Shown: positions 49,839 to 59,907 of the stretch, one piece after another
Position numbering within the stretch: the first letter of the stretch is position 1
Layout of the letters: each line of letters opens with the position of its first letter
From: Comamonadaceae bacterium
GTDB lineage: Bacteria > Pseudomonadota > Gammaproteobacteria > Burkholderiales > Burkholderiaceae_C
Length of the DNA: 64,000 bases
Direction of reading: 5' to 3'
Assembly: GCA_027488985.1 (NCBI GenBank)
Contig: JAIYAR010000009.1
Span: forward strand, 62,001-126,000
Notes under the pieces: model-generated
What the model saw: only the letters and a program-made list of their open reading frames with translations
Database searches by the model: none
What the model was told of the DNA's origin: nothing
Made by a program: the position numbers and the translations under genes

Positions 49839-50921
49839 ATGCAAGCCACCACTGCTTCCCTGCCTAAATGGTCCATCGCTTGGCCCCTGATCGCATGGGG
49901 CCTGCTGGCCGGCAATCTGGCCGGACTGGCCGGTGGCTGGTGGATTGCCCTATTGGCCGCAAGCCTGGTGGGGGCAGTACTGTCTGCGGTTCACCATGCC
50001 GAGGTGGTTGCCCACCAGGTCGGCGAACCCTATGGCACGCTGGTGCTTGCGCTAGCCATCACCGTGATTGAGGTGGCACTCATTGTCTCGATGATGCTTG
50101 CCGGTGGGCCTGCAACCACCGCACTGGCCAGGGATACGGTGTTTGCAGCCGTCATGCTGATCCTCAATGGCATTGTGGGCCTGTGCCTTTTGGCCGGCGG
50201 CAGTAAGCACCGGGAGCAGACTTTTGGTCAACTGGGCGTGAGCGCCTCGCTCACCACACTGGCGGCCATCGCCGTGCTGACACTGGTGTTACCCAACTAC
50301 ACCACGAGCGTGGCAGGGCCGGTCTACAGCCCGAGTCAACTGGCATTTGTAGCAGTGGTGTCTCTGGTGCTGTATGGCACCTTTGTACTGGTGCAAACCG
50401 TGCGACACCGTGACTATTTTTTGCCCGCCCAGGCGGACCAGGAAGCCCATGCTGCTCCCCCCGGGGTCAAGGTGGCGGCATTGAGTAGCGGTTTGCTGCT
50501 ACTTGGCTTGGTGGCCGTCGTTCTGCTGGCCAAGGCCTTGGCTCCTACTATTGAAACCGCAGTGGCGCATGCCGGTGCTCCCAAGGCGGTGGTCGGCATC
50601 ATCATTGCCATGGTGGTGCTGTTGCCTGAGGGCCTGGCTGCCTTCCGGGCGGCGCAGGCCAACCGGCTCCAGACCAGCCTGAACCTTGCATTGGGCTCAG
50701 CGCTGGCCAGCATCGGGCTCACCATTCCTGCGGTAGCAATCGTTTCGCTGCTCACCGGCTGGACGTTGACGTTGGGTCTGGATGTGAAGTCCGTGGTGCT
50801 GTTGCTTCTGTCCTTGTTTGTCACCAGCCTTTCTTTGAGCACCGGGCGTACCACTGTCTTGCAAGGCACGGTGCACCTTGTCCTGCTGGCAACCTACCTG
50901 TTCACCACCGTGGTGCCTTGA
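49839..50921 (+). CDS. chaA: Calcium/proton (cation/proton) antiporter, ChaA-like
   Basis: Inner-membrane CaCA-family antiporter, 360 residues with about eleven helices. The two alpha repeats are visible: HHAEVVAHQVGEPYGTLVLA with ITVIEVALIV, and VVLLPEGLAAFRAAQANRLQ with LNLALGSALASIGLT; their acidic residues bind the ion. The open frame runs 30 codons further up, but ATG at 49839 gives the family length (E. coli ChaA is 366). The next gene begins 71 bp downstream. Confidence 0.9.
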   Translation: MQATTASLPKWSIAWPLIAWGLLAGNLAGLAGGWWIALLAASLVGAVLSAVHHAEVVAHQVGEPYGTLVLALAITVIEVALIVSMMLAGGPATTALARDTVFAAVMLILNGIVGLCLLAGGSKHREQTFGQLGVSASLTTLAAIAVLTLVLPNYTTSVAGPVYSPSQLAFVAVVSLVLYGTFVLVQTVRHRDYFLPAQADQEAHAAPPGVKVAALSSGLLLLGLVAVVLLAKALAPTIETAVAHAGAPKAVVGIIIAMVVLLPEGLAAFRAAQANRLQTSLNLALGSALASIGLTIPAVAIVSLLTGWTLTLGLDVKSVVLLLLSLFVTSLSLSTGRTTVLQGTVHLVLLATYLFTTVVP

Positions 50922-50992
50922 GCCGCTCGAACTTGATTTCGATCAATTCAGCCGATATTCGCCCTGCTACATTGGGCCGTACTGGAGGTCGG

Positions 50993-51913
50993 ATGCCATC
51001 ACTGTTCAGAAACGGAATTGCGGCCTTGATGGCAATGCTGGTGTTGGGCGGCTGTTCTCCGGCAGAGCCCGAACGTGCCCCGGCCTATTCCGACAAAGCG
51101 CCCGACGGAAGCGTGCCGGTCTATCGATTTGCGGTTCACCCTTTGTACAACCCCCACAAGCTGTTGAATACCTACCAACCGCTGATGGATTACCTGAATG
51201 CCAATCTGATCAACGCGAGGATCGAGGTCGAAGCCTCGCGCGACTACCCGGCATTCGAAGACAAGGTGCGCGCCGCCGGACCTGCATTTTTGTTGCCCAA
51301 CCCCGTACAGACACTGTTGGCCCAGCGCAAGGGCTACCGGGTATTGGCCATGGCGGGCGATGCCCGGGATTTCAAAGGCATCTTTATCGTGCGCAGGGAT
51401 TCAGGAATCCGCACACCCAGGGAGCTCAGAGGCAAAACGGTCAGCTATCCCTCACCTACTGCACTGGCGGCTGCCATCATGCCCCAGTACTATCTGCACC
51501 AGCAGGGCCTGGATGTGAAAAACGACCTGAACAATGCATACGTGGGCTCCCAGGAATCTTCCATCTTGAATGCCTATTTGGGTACCGCGGCGGCGGCGGC
51601 AACCTGGCCACCACCATGGCGCATGTTCCAGAAAGACCATCCGGCAGAAGCTTCGCAACTCATGCAGATCTGGGAAACCCCGCACCTGATCAACAACTCA
51701 GTGATGGCGCACAGCTCCGTTCCGATGCCGGTGCAACAGCAGGTCCGTTCATTGTTGCTGGCCATGGGCAAAACGCCGGACGGAACCGACATCCTCGCCA
51801 AGCTGGAGACCTCTGGCTTTTACGCAGCGGATGACCAGAGCTACGATGTCGTTACACGCTATGTTCAGACCTTTGAAAACAATGTGCGACCGGTAAAACT
51901 TCAACTGGACTGA
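50993..51913 (+). CDS. PhnD-like periplasmic substrate-binding lipoprotein
   Basis: 306 residues. A lipoprotein signal with lipobox LGGC (Cys21) is followed by a phosphate/phosphonate-type (PhnD) binding fold: YRFAVHPLYNPHKLLNTYQP and PLMDYLNANL at the N terminus, RTPRELRGKTVSYPSPTALA in the middle. No permease or ATPase gene is nearby. The stop overlaps the start of the GGDEF-EAL gene by one base, so it is most likely its ligand-sensing partner. ATG 50993 has GGAGG five bases upstream. The longer frame from 50918 is unlikely. Confidence 0.85.
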   Translation: MPSLFRNGIAALMAMLVLGGCSPAEPERAPAYSDKAPDGSVPVYRFAVHPLYNPHKLLNTYQPLMDYLNANLINARIEVEASRDYPAFEDKVRAAGPAFLLPNPVQTLLAQRKGYRVLAMAGDARDFKGIFIVRRDSGIRTPRELRGKTVSYPSPTALAAAIMPQYYLHQQGLDVKNDLNNAYVGSQESSILNAYLGTAAAAATWPPPWRMFQKDHPAEASQLMQIWETPHLINNSVMAHSSVPMPVQQQVRSLLLAMGKTPDGTDILAKLETSGFYAADDQSYDVVTRYVQTFENNVRPVKLQLD

Positions 51914-54369
51914 TGCAACTCTCTCTTCGCCCCTTGCTGCTGGGAAGCCTGCGCCGTCAATTGATGGCAGGCTTGGCTTTGGTGGTCGCATGGATGATGG
52001 TGATGTTGCTCTGGGAGTTGGCCCACAGGCAACATCAGGAACTCAAAACACGGCAAACCGAGCAGGCTACCGCCATGGCAGAGAGCGTGGCTGTGTCGTC
52101 CAGCGTCTGGGTGGCCTCCAGGGACCTCGCAGGCCTGCGGGAAATTGTGAACAGCTCAGCGAGCTTTCCGGACGTCCGTTATGCCATGGTGCTGGACCTG
52201 CGTGGTCAGGTGCTGGCCCATTCAGACGCTGCGCGTCTGGGTCAGTATCTGAACGACCTGCCGACAGAGCCGAAGACCCGCATCCTGCAGGATGCCGCCA
52301 CATTGCTGGAGATTGCCAGCCCCGTGATGCTGGATGCCAAACACCTCGGCTGGGTGCGTATCGGGATGGGGCGCACCCAGCTCAATACACAAGTCGAGCG
52401 ATTGCTGCGGAGCGGCTTGTGGTATCTGCTGGGCGGCATGGTGTTGATCGGCTTCTTCGCGTCGGTAACCGGCTTGTATTTCACCCGCCGTCTCAATGCG
52501 ATCAGCACCGTCGCAGACGCGGTTCAGGGCGGCGACACCAGCCGGCGTGTCGCCATACAAGGGAGCGACGAGGCAGCCCACCTGGCGCGTGCATTCAACG
52601 CCATGCTGGATACCTTGCAGCTCCGCGAGAAGGAGCTCCTGCAGTCGCGCGATGCCTTGCGCATTGCGGCCACGGCGTTCGAATCGAACGATGTCATGTT
52701 TGTATGCGATGCCGATTGGCGCATCCTGCAAGTGAACTCTGCCTTCCAGCGTGTCACAGGCTACTTGCCCGAAGAAGCCATTGGCAAAGCTCCCCGGGAC
52801 CTCATGGGTTCAGGTGCGCACGCGCAGGATTTTTACGATGCAATGAATGAAAGCATCCAGACCCAGGGATCATGGCAGGGTGAAGTCTGGGACCAACGAA
52901 AAAACGGCGAAACCTACCCGGCCTGGACCACGATCACCGCTGTGCGCTCTGACTCTGGCGAAGTCACCCATTACGTGGCCAATCTTTCGGACTTCAGCGC
53001 GCGCAAAGCTGCCGAGAACGAAATCAAGACGCTGGTCTACTTTGACTCTCTCACCATGCTCCCCAACCGCCGCATGCTGATGGGCCGGCTGGAAACCGCA
53101 CTCCAAACCTCGCTGAGTACCGGCCATCTCGGCGCTCTGCTGTTTGTGGATCTCGATGACTTCAAAACCCTGAACGACACACTGGGCCACCACCAGGGTG
53201 ACATTCTGTTGCAGCAGGTAGCACTTCGTCTGCAAGCCTGCGTGCGCGAGGCCGATACCGTTGCGCGGCTGGGGGGCGATGAGTTCGTGGTCATGCTCGA
53301 AGGCCTGAGCACTGTCACCACCGAAGCCGAAGCGCAGGCCGAAGCCCTGGCGCGCAAAGTCATGCAGGCGCTCAACCAGCCCTACGACTTGGGCATCCTG
53401 ACCCGCAGCAGCACGCCGAGCGTAGGCATTACGCTGTTCGGTAATTGCCAGGAGTCGCTGGACGAGCCACTCAAGCGGGCAGACCTGGCCATGTACCAGG
53501 CCAAAGCTGCCGGGCGCAACACCATGCGGCTCTTTGACCCCAAGGCGCAAGCCGCAGTGACTTTACGGGCTGACCTCGAATCTGCGTTGCGCAATGCGTT
53601 GGACGAAAAACAGTTCGTCCTGTACCTGCAGCCACAGATCTCGGAAGACGCGCGAGTTACAGGCGCCGAGGCTTTGATCCGATGGCAGCATCCGGTCCGA
53701 GGATTGGTCATGCCGGGCGAATTCATTGCAGTCGCAGAGGATTGCGGACTGATCGTTCCCTTGGGCAACTGGGTACTGGATACCGCATGCCAACAACTGG
53801 CCGCGTGGGCCCGCAAACCGAGGTTTGAGCATATGACGATTGCTGTCAATGTGAGTGCCAAGCAGTTCCACCAACCGGATTTCGTGGAACAGGTGCTGGA
53901 TAGCCTTTCAAGGCATGGCGCCCGTGCCAACCGGCTGAAAATCGAAATCACCGAAAGCATGCTCATCGCCAACGTCGACGACGTGATCGTGCGGATGGAA
54001 GAGCTGCAGCACCATGGCGTAGGCTTTGCCATGGACGACTTCGGTATCGGCTATTCATCCCTCACCTACCTCAAACGCCTGCCTTTGGACGTGCTCAAGA
54101 TCGACCAGAGTTTTGTGCGCGATGTGCTGGTCGACAGCAACGATGCAGCGATTGCCAACATGATCGTCGCACTTGCCAACAGCTTGGGGCTGAGCGTGAT
54201 TGCCGAAGGCGTGGAAACCGTGGAGCAGATGCAATACCTTGCGCGGCATGGCTGCCATGCCTACCAAGGCTACCTGTTCAGCAGACCGGTGCCCGTGGAG
54301 CGGTTCGAGGTCTCATTGGCGGAATTCCTGAAACCACTGCAACCATCCGGAGCCATCAAGCCGGTCTAG
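51913..54369 (+). CDS. Membrane-bound GGDEF-EAL cyclic-di-GMP protein with HAMP and PAS domains
   Basis: 818-residue sensor. A membrane helix (about 19-36), a periplasmic region (about 37-165), a second helix (about 168-190), HAMP (about 192-245), PAS (about 255-370), GGDEF (about 378-540) and EAL (about 555-805). The GGDEF motif is intact (RLGGDEFVVML near 455) with an intact inhibitory RxxD site (READ, five residues before). The EAL motif is intact (GAEALIRW near 586), so both cyclase and phosphodiesterase activity are possible. The gene overlaps the PhnD-like gene by one base and its end overlaps the convergent MFS gene by 14 bp. Confidence 0.95.
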   Translation: MQLSLRPLLLGSLRRQLMAGLALVVAWMMVMLLWELAHRQHQELKTRQTEQATAMAESVAVSSSVWVASRDLAGLREIVNSSASFPDVRYAMVLDLRGQVLAHSDAARLGQYLNDLPTEPKTRILQDAATLLEIASPVMLDAKHLGWVRIGMGRTQLNTQVERLLRSGLWYLLGGMVLIGFFASVTGLYFTRRLNAISTVADAVQGGDTSRRVAIQGSDEAAHLARAFNAMLDTLQLREKELLQSRDALRIAATAFESNDVMFVCDADWRILQVNSAFQRVTGYLPEEAIGKAPRDLMGSGAHAQDFYDAMNESIQTQGSWQGEVWDQRKNGETYPAWTTITAVRSDSGEVTHYVANLSDFSARKAAENEIKTLVYFDSLTMLPNRRMLMGRLETALQTSLSTGHLGALLFVDLDDFKTLNDTLGHHQGDILLQQVALRLQACVREADTVARLGGDEFVVMLEGLSTVTTEAEAQAEALARKVMQALNQPYDLGILTRSSTPSVGITLFGNCQESLDEPLKRADLAMYQAKAAGRNTMRLFDPKAQAAVTLRADLESALRNALDEKQFVLYLQPQISEDARVTGAEALIRWQHPVRGLVMPGEFIAVAEDCGLIVPLGNWVLDTACQQLAAWARKPRFEHMTIAVNVSAKQFHQPDFVEQVLDSLSRHGARANRLKIEITESMLIANVDDVIVRMEELQHHGVGFAMDDFGIGYSSLTYLKRLPLDVLKIDQSFVRDVLVDSNDAAIANMIVALANSLGLSVIAEGVETVEQMQYLARHGCHAYQGYLFSRPVPVERFEVSLAEFLKPLQPSGAIKPV

Positions 54370-55564
54370 GCATCCGGTGGTTGAGCCGCCATACCTGCAT
54401 GGCGCAAAGCAGCGCGCAAACAGCGACTCCAGCCGTGGCCCAAAACACACTTTGCAGACCCCAACTCGTGCTGAGCTGCCCACCGGCAAGCCCACCTATC
54501 ACACCGGGCACGCCATACCCGATCACTGTGTAAAGCGCCTGCCCGCGGCCACGCAAGCTGCCCGGAAAGTGATGGGACACCAACGCAATAGACGCGCTGT
54601 GGTGCGCAGCAAACGTGAGCGCATGCAGCGCCTGCATCACTGCCAACAGCCAGAGCGCTGAAGCCATGGACGCAGTAACCCCCATGCGCAAAGCCATCAC
54701 GCCTGCACACAAAACCAACCATCCACTCAGACTCAGTCGCGGCATCCAACGGCTCTGAGTAAAAAACCAACCGATCTCGACGGTGACCGACACCGCCCAC
54801 AACACCCCGATCATGGTTTTGGAATAGCCTAGCGAATCCAGATACAGCGAAAAGAAGCTGTAGATGCCCATGTGCGAAAGAATGTGAAAAAACGCCGAGG
54901 CAAAAAACCAGCGCACCACCGGCTGGGCTAACACCGGGAGTATGGGCATGGATATCGACTGCACGTCAGCGTGTTGCTCTTTGACATCCGGCATGCGAAA
55001 GGCAAACACCAGCAAAGCCAACAAACTCAGTGACACTATCAACGGAAAACTGGCCATGCCCACATGTTCATACCAAGCGCCTGCGGCCATCACAGCCACC
55101 ATGAAGCCCAGCGAACCCCACAAGCGCACCCGGCCGTAAAGCTTGGTGTCAAACACCCCACCCCGGCTCACCACATGGGCCACTGCCGCCTCAGTCATGG
55201 GCATCATGCCGCTGGTTTGCAGGTAGACGATCAGCAACACCAAGCCTAACCACCAGAAGCCGCCGTTCCACCACAGGCCGCCAGACGCAATCAGGGCCAA
55301 GCCGGCGCCCCATTGCATCAAGCGGGCGCGCTCACCCGTGCGGTCACTCAGCGCACCCCACGCATAAGGGGCAAACATGCGGGTCGCGGCTTGGATGGAA
55401 GTGAGCACACTGATAGTCACCAGGCTCAGGCCCAAGCTCTTCAACCACAGCGGCAGAAAGGGGTTCATCAGCGCACCGTGCGCGCAATACACGGCGGATA
55501 GCGCGGCAAACGGCACAACCTGCCGCATGCCTGTTGCGGCGGCCAGCTGCGGCGTATCGCTCAA
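54356..55564 (-). CDS. MFS transporter, HcaT/PP-transporter-like
   Basis: Major facilitator protein of about 402 residues with twelve helices, resembling the 3-phenylpropionate-type (HcaT/NupG-like) branch: [23 protein letters not shown] at the start in parts, [16 protein letters not shown] between helices 2 and 3, and [16 protein letters not shown]. Substrate unknown. TTG at 55562-55564 overlaps the aroC stop codon (TTGA) and is my preferred start; ATG at 55526-55528 is an alternative. Likely translated with aroC. Its end overlaps the convergent GGDEF-EAL gene. Confidence 0.82.
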   Translation of the reverse strand: MSDTPQLAAATGMRQVVPFAALSAVYCAHGALMNPFLPLWLKSLGLSLVTISVLTSIQAATRMFAPYAWGALSDRTGERARLMQWGAGLALIASGGLWWNGGFWWLGLVLLIVYLQTSGMMPMTEAAVAHVVSRGGVFDTKLYGRVRLWGSLGFMVAVMAAGAWYEHVGMASFPLIVSLSLLALLVFAFRMPDVKEQHADVQSISMPILPVLAQPVVRWFFASAFFHILSHMGIYSFFSLYLDSLGYSKTMIGVLWAVSVTVEIGWFFTQSRWMPRLSLSGWLVLCAGVMALRMGVTASMASALWLLAVMQALHALTFAAHHSASIALVSHHFPGSLRGRGQALYTVIGYGVPGVIGGLAGGQLSTSWGLQSVFWATAGVAVCALLCAMQVWRLNHRMPRPA

Positions 55565-56655
55565 ATGCTGCCTGGAATGGGCGTCAGCGTGGGCAACACG
55601 TCGCCACATTGGGCGCGGTGGCGCAGGGCGTGGTCCATCACCACCAAAGCCAACATAGCCTCAGCAATGGGGGTGGCGCGAATGCCGACGCAGGGGTCAT
55701 GACGGCCTTTGGTCACCACTTCGGTGGGGTTGCCTTGGGAGTCAATCGAGGCGCGTGGCGTGATGATGGAGCTGGTGGGCTTGATGGCGATGCTCACCTC
55801 CAAGTCCTGTCCGGTAGTAATGCCGCCCAATACGCCACCGGCGTTGTTGGTGGCAAAGCCTTCGGGAGTCAGCGAGTCACCATGGGTGGTGCCGCGCTGG
55901 GCCACACTGGCAAAGCCCGCACCGATTTCCACTCCCTTGACCGCATTGATGCCCATCATGGCGTAGCCGATGTCGGCGTCCATCTTGTCGAACAAAGGTT
56001 CACCCAACCCCACCGGCACATTGCTGGCGGTCACGCGGATGCGGGCACCGCACGAATCGCCGGCTTTGCGCAGGGCGTCCATGTAGTCCTCCAGGGCCTG
56101 CACATCAGCCACCGGGGCGAAAAAGGGGTTGTTCGGGACATGCTCCCAGCTTTCAAACGCAATCGGCAATTCGCCCACTTGGGTCATGCAGCCACGGAAT
56201 TCGGTGCCGTATTTTTCTTTTAGCCATTTCTTGGCCACTGCACCTGCCGCCACCATGGGCGCTGTCAAGCGGGCGCTGGAACGGCCACCGCCGCGCGGGT
56301 CGCGAATGCCGTATTTCTGGAAGTAGGCGTAGTCCGCATGGCCAGGGCGGAAGGTATCGAGGATGTTGCCGTAATCCTTGCTGCGCTGGTCGGTGTTCTG
56401 AATGAGCAGCGCAATGGGGGTACCCGTGGTTTTGCCTTGGTACACACCGCTCAAAATCTGCACCGCGTCGGGCTCATTACGCTGGGTCACGTGGCGGCTG
56501 GTGCCGGGGCGGCGGCGGTCCAGGTCAATCTGGATGTCAGCCTCCGACAGTTCCATGCCCGGGGGGCAGCCGTCAATGATGCAGCCGATGGCCGGGCCGT
56601 GGGATTCACCGAAGTTGGTGACCGTGAATGTGTGTCCGAAGGTGTTGCCGCTCAT
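55561..56655 (-). CDS. aroC: Chorismate synthase
   Basis: Last step of the shikimate pathway: EPSP to chorismate with reduced FMN. The 364 residues start [20 protein letters not shown] and contain [20 protein letters not shown] in parts, [20 protein letters not shown] in parts, and [17 protein letters not shown] near the end. ATG at 56653-56655 is the family start. Divergent from the cupin gene. Confidence 0.97.
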   Translation of the reverse strand: MSGNTFGHTFTVTNFGESHGPAIGCIIDGCPPGMELSEADIQIDLDRRRPGTSRHVTQRNEPDAVQILSGVYQGKTTGTPIALLIQNTDQRSKDYGNILDTFRPGHADYAYFQKYGIRDPRGGGRSSARLTAPMVAAGAVAKKWLKEKYGTEFRGCMTQVGELPIAFESWEHVPNNPFFAPVADVQALEDYMDALRKAGDSCGARIRVTASNVPVGLGEPLFDKMDADIGYAMMGINAVKGVEIGAGFASVAQRGTTHGDSLTPEGFATNNAGGVLGGITTGQDLEVSIAIKPTSSIITPRASIDSQGNPTEVVTKGRHDPCVGIRATPIAEAMLALVVMDHALRHRAQCGDVLPTLTPIPGSI

Positions 56656-56774
56656 AGTGCTCCGATTATCCCTGACGCGACTGTCGGCCCCGGTAACCGG
56701 GCTGGAACAGTTTATGCATCGTGCTGCAGTGCACCATTTCAGTGTTTTCCCGCCTTTTGAACCAGGAGTGAGCC

Positions 56775-57212
56775 ATGCTAGACCGCACTGCAACCAAGTT
56801 CTCCCATGTCAAACCTGAAGACACGCAGTTTGTGTCCGGGGGCCTGCGTGATTTTTTTCTGTACCGGGATCTGGGCATCGCCGAAGCCACGCACGGAAAA
56901 GTGATTGCGCACCTGGTCAAAGCCAATATGGCACCAGAAAAAGGCACCGGCTGGCACCGGCATGAGGCGGATTTTCAAATCGTCATCATGACCAAAGGCT
57001 GGGCGCGCTTCATGTACGAGGACAAAGAAACCCTGGTGCAAGCCGGAGATGTGATTCACCAGCGCCCCGGCATCCGCCACTACCTGTTCGACTACTCCCC
57101 CGACATGGAGTACCTGGAAATCGTGTCGCCGGCGGACTTCAAGTCGATTGATGTGGAGCCGGTCTGCGAGATTCCTGCTCCCACCCCGTGGCCGGAACAA
57201 GAAGCAGCCTGA
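56775..57212 (+). CDS. Cupin-domain protein
   Basis: 145 residues forming one cupin fold. The motifs are [21 protein letters not shown] (motif 1, in parts: [11 protein letters not shown]) and [20 protein letters not shown] (motif 2, in parts: PGIRHYLF). The His/His/Glu metal ligands of motif 1 are HRHEADFQ. The substrate is unknown; it could be an isomerase, oxygenase or binding protein. Confidence 0.8.
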   Translation: MLDRTATKFSHVKPEDTQFVSGGLRDFFLYRDLGIAEATHGKVIAHLVKANMAPEKGTGWHRHEADFQIVIMTKGWARFMYEDKETLVQAGDVIHQRPGIRHYLFDYSPDMEYLEIVSPADFKSIDVEPVCEIPAPTPWPEQEAA

Positions 57213-57231
57213 AGCCCCAGGGCGCCGGGAC

Positions 57232-57888
57232 CTAAAACTCGGCGTCTAACTCGTCAATCTCGTCCGGTTCCGCCCGAGCGGCTTCCACCCACTCTTGCAT
57301 GGCCGGCAAAGCCATCATCAGCTTGCAGTACGCGGCGGCCTGTTTGTCCAGCTTGACGTCATAGGTCATGAAGCGGGTGACCACGGGTGCATACATGGCG
57401 TCGGCAATGCAGGGTTGTTTGCCAAAGAGGTAGGGCCCGCCGTAATTTTCCAAGCAGTCTTTCCAGATGGCGAGAACCCGGTCGATGTCGGCCTGCGCGC
57501 GGGACCAGACCTTGAAGTCGGGGAAATGCGCCTTGATGTTCATGGGCAATGCACCACGCATGGACGCAAAGCCGGAATGCATTTCACCACTGACCGCGCG
57601 GCAATGGGCACGCGCCTTGATGTCGGCCGGCAAAAGGCCGGCTTTGGGCTTGATTTCGTTCAGGTATTCGCCGATGGCCAGGGTGTCCCACACTGTCACG
57701 CCGTTGTGCTGCAAAGTAGGCACCAGCATGCTGCTGGAGAGCAGCAGCATTTCGGCGCGCATGACCGGGTCGTCCGTGGAAATCACTTGTTCCGAAAAGT
57801 CCAGCCCCGCCAGCTTGGTCATCAGCCACCCGCGTAGGGCCCAGGCACCGTAGTTCTTGCTGCTGATGGTAAGAATCGCTTTGGCCAT
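57232..57888 (-). CDS. Glutathione S-transferase family protein
   Basis: 218 residues. An N-terminal thioredoxin-like domain (about 1-78, starting AKAILTISSKNYGAWALRGW) has the SxxxS/N start and MLVPTLQHNGVTVWDTLAI with the conserved Pro and Asp-Thr/Ser pair for glutathione. A helical C-terminal domain (about 85-205) has PCIADAMYAPVVTRF. Specific reaction unknown. Divergent from the PHB depolymerase gene. Confidence 0.85.
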   Translation of the reverse strand: MAKAILTISSKNYGAWALRGWLMTKLAGLDFSEQVISTDDPVMRAEMLLLSSSMLVPTLQHNGVTVWDTLAIGEYLNEIKPKAGLLPADIKARAHCRAVSGEMHSGFASMRGALPMNIKAHFPDFKVWSRAQADIDRVLAIWKDCLENYGGPYLFGKQPCIADAMYAPVVTRFMTYDVKLDKQAAAYCKLMMALPAMQEWVEAARAEPDEIDELDAEF

Positions 57889-58032
57889 GGTGCTGCTTTC
57901 GGGGTTGTCGGTGTGCCCCATGCCGTGCAAGGGTTGTGCCAAGCGGAGTGGCCCCAGCCTGATCAGCGGTCTTGGCGCGCAAATTGCCTAAAGAACATCA
58001 CCAGGCTTTTGCCGCACCAAGACAGGACTCCC

Positions 58033-59250
58033 ATGCTGTACCAGGCCTACCAGAACCAAACCGACCTGAGCTCTCCTCTGCGCTTGATGGCACAGGGCAT
58101 GAGCGCCATGCTTTGGATGAACCAGACCGAGGGCAGCTGGCTGCGCAAAATGTCCGCCGGTATGGAGGTGATCTCCCGCATGCGCCTTACGCATTCACGG
58201 CCCGACTACTGCATTGACTCTGTGACGGTGGACGACGAGGTCTACCCGATTAAAGAAGAAACGGTGTTGAGCCTGCCATTCGGCAGCCTGCTGCACTTCC
58301 GGAAAACCACTGCACTGTCCGAGCCCCAACCGAAAGTGCTGCTGGTCGCCCCGCTCTCGGGCCACTTTGCGACCCTGCTGCGCGAGACCGCCCGCACCCT
58401 GCTGCAACACCACGATGTTTACATCACAGACTGGCACAACGCCCGGGATGTATCGCTGCGCCACGGCCCCTTCGGGTTGGACGACTACATCGACCACATG
58501 ATCCGTTTCACCCAGACCATAGGAAAAGGCGCGCATCTTGTGGCGGTGTGCCAGCCTTGTGTGGCAGCACTAGCTGCCACCGCCCTGATGGCCGAAGACG
58601 ACGACCCTGCCCAGCCCCGCAGCCTCACGCTGATGGCCGGCCCGGTGGACTGCCGGGTGAACCCCACCGAAGTCAACAAGTTGGCGGTCAGCAAGCCGAT
58701 CGACTGGTTTGAGAAGAACCTCATCAGCCATGTGCCCCTGCCCCACAAGGGCTACATGCGCCGCGTGTACCCAGGCTTTGTGCAGCTCAGCGCGTTCATG
58801 AGCATGAACCCGGAGCGGCACAAGCAGTCATTCAAAGACCTGTACCAGCACCTGGTGAACGGCGATGTGGAGAAGGCCAATGTGATCCGCGTGTTTTACG
58901 ACGAGTACCTCGCGGTGAATGATCTGCCGGCCGAGTTCTACCTCGAAACTGTGGAAAAGGTCTTCCAGACCTACGACTTACCGCAGGGCAAGCTGAGCTA
59001 CCGCGGCAGGCTGGTCAACCCGGCGGCCATCCGACGCACCGCCTTGATGACGGTGGAGGGCGAACGGGACGACATCTGTGCAGTGGGGCAGACCGTAGCT
59101 GCGCAAGACCTGTGCAGCAGCATCCGCCCCTATAAAAAAACACACCACGTGCAGACCGGTGTGGGGCACTATGGTGTGTTCAGTGGTCGCAAGTGGAACC
59201 AGCAAATCTACCCGCGGGTGCGGGAGATGATTCACGCCAGCGAAGGCTAG
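58033..59250 (+). CDS. phaZ: Intracellular polyhydroxyalkanoate depolymerase
   Basis: Mobilises stored PHB granules. The 405 residues fit the PhaZ intracellular family: YITDWHNARDV before the nucleophile region, VAVCQPCVAALAAT with a catalytic Cys in the place of a lipase-box Ser, and later the Asp in VEGERDDICAVGQT and His in HHVQTGVGHYGVFSG. ATG at 58033 matches the family start (LYQAYQNQTDL). The pathway matches phaR at 32540. Confidence 0.92.
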   Translation: MLYQAYQNQTDLSSPLRLMAQGMSAMLWMNQTEGSWLRKMSAGMEVISRMRLTHSRPDYCIDSVTVDDEVYPIKEETVLSLPFGSLLHFRKTTALSEPQPKVLLVAPLSGHFATLLRETARTLLQHHDVYITDWHNARDVSLRHGPFGLDDYIDHMIRFTQTIGKGAHLVAVCQPCVAALAATALMAEDDDPAQPRSLTLMAGPVDCRVNPTEVNKLAVSKPIDWFEKNLISHVPLPHKGYMRRVYPGFVQLSAFMSMNPERHKQSFKDLYQHLVNGDVEKANVIRVFYDEYLAVNDLPAEFYLETVEKVFQTYDLPQGKLSYRGRLVNPAAIRRTALMTVEGERDDICAVGQTVAAQDLCSSIRPYKKTHHVQTGVGHYGVFSGRKWNQQIYPRVREMIHASEG

Positions 59251-59252
59251 GG

Positions 59253-59332
59253 GCTTGCCCCCACTCTCCGCCGCTGAGCGGGTCGCTGCCCCCCGAGGGG
59301 GCTAGCTCGCCTTGGGGCGGCCCGGCGGCGAG
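59253..59332. repeat. GC-rich dispersed repeat at a convergent junction
   Basis: The stretch contains GCTTGCCCCCACTCTCCGCC, GGTCGCTGCCCCCCGAGGGG and CTTGGGGCGGCCCGGCGGCG. I recall near-identical elements as common in Comamonadaceae genomes. It lies between the stops of the PHB depolymerase and the CBS gene and could act as a two-way terminator. Confidence 0.7.
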
Positions 59333-59335
59333 CTC

Positions 59336-59803
59336 TTACGTGTTCTCAGCTTCCGGCTTTTCAGCCTCGCCCTCGGGCCAGTCGCGGATGTAGGCCTTGA
59401 GCATCTTATTCTCGAAATTCTGACTGTCCACCACGGCGCGGGCCACGTCGTAGAAGCTGATCACGCCTTGCAGCATGCGGTTGTCGATGACCGGCATGTA
59501 ACGGGCGTGGCGCTCCAGCATCATGCGGCGCACCTCATCCATCTCGGTTTCCAGGGTGCAGGTCAGCGGGCCGGGGTCCATCGCGCGGTACACGCTGGTG
59601 GTGCCAAAAGTGCCACCGTTTTTGACAGCGGCTTGGATCACTTCGCGAAAAGTCAACATGCCCACTACCAAACCATGTGACATCACGACCAATGAGCCGA
59701 TGTCTTTCTCCGCCATCAGCTGGGCCGCATCGGCCAGAGAGTCCTCCGGCGTGGTCGTGTAAAGCGTTCCGCCTTTTACGCGCAGGATATCGCTGACTTT
59801 CAT
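59336..59803 (-). CDS. CBS-domain protein
   Basis: 155 residues made of a pair of CBS motifs (about 8-60 and 76-130), a Bateman module that usually binds adenosine nucleotides. First CBS: VKGGTLYTTTPEDSLADAAQ, with DIGSLVVMSHG; second: YRAMDPGPLTCTL, with HARYMPVIDN. No other domain. ATG at 59801-59803 has GAGGAAG upstream. Role unknown. Confidence 0.85.
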   Translation of the reverse strand: MKVSDILRVKGGTLYTTTPEDSLADAAQLMAEKDIGSLVVMSHGLVVGMLTFREVIQAAVKNGGTFGTTSVYRAMDPGPLTCTLETEMDEVRRMMLERHARYMPVIDNRMLQGVISFYDVARAVVDSQNFENKMLKAYIRDWPEGEAEKPEAENT

Positions 59804-59907
59804 GGGGACTTCCTCGTGACACTGGGGTTGAATTCGAGTAGCAAATATAGCCCACAATGCGCGGGTTTCATCGCGGTTTCATCAAGGTTTCATCACTGGA
59901 GACACCT

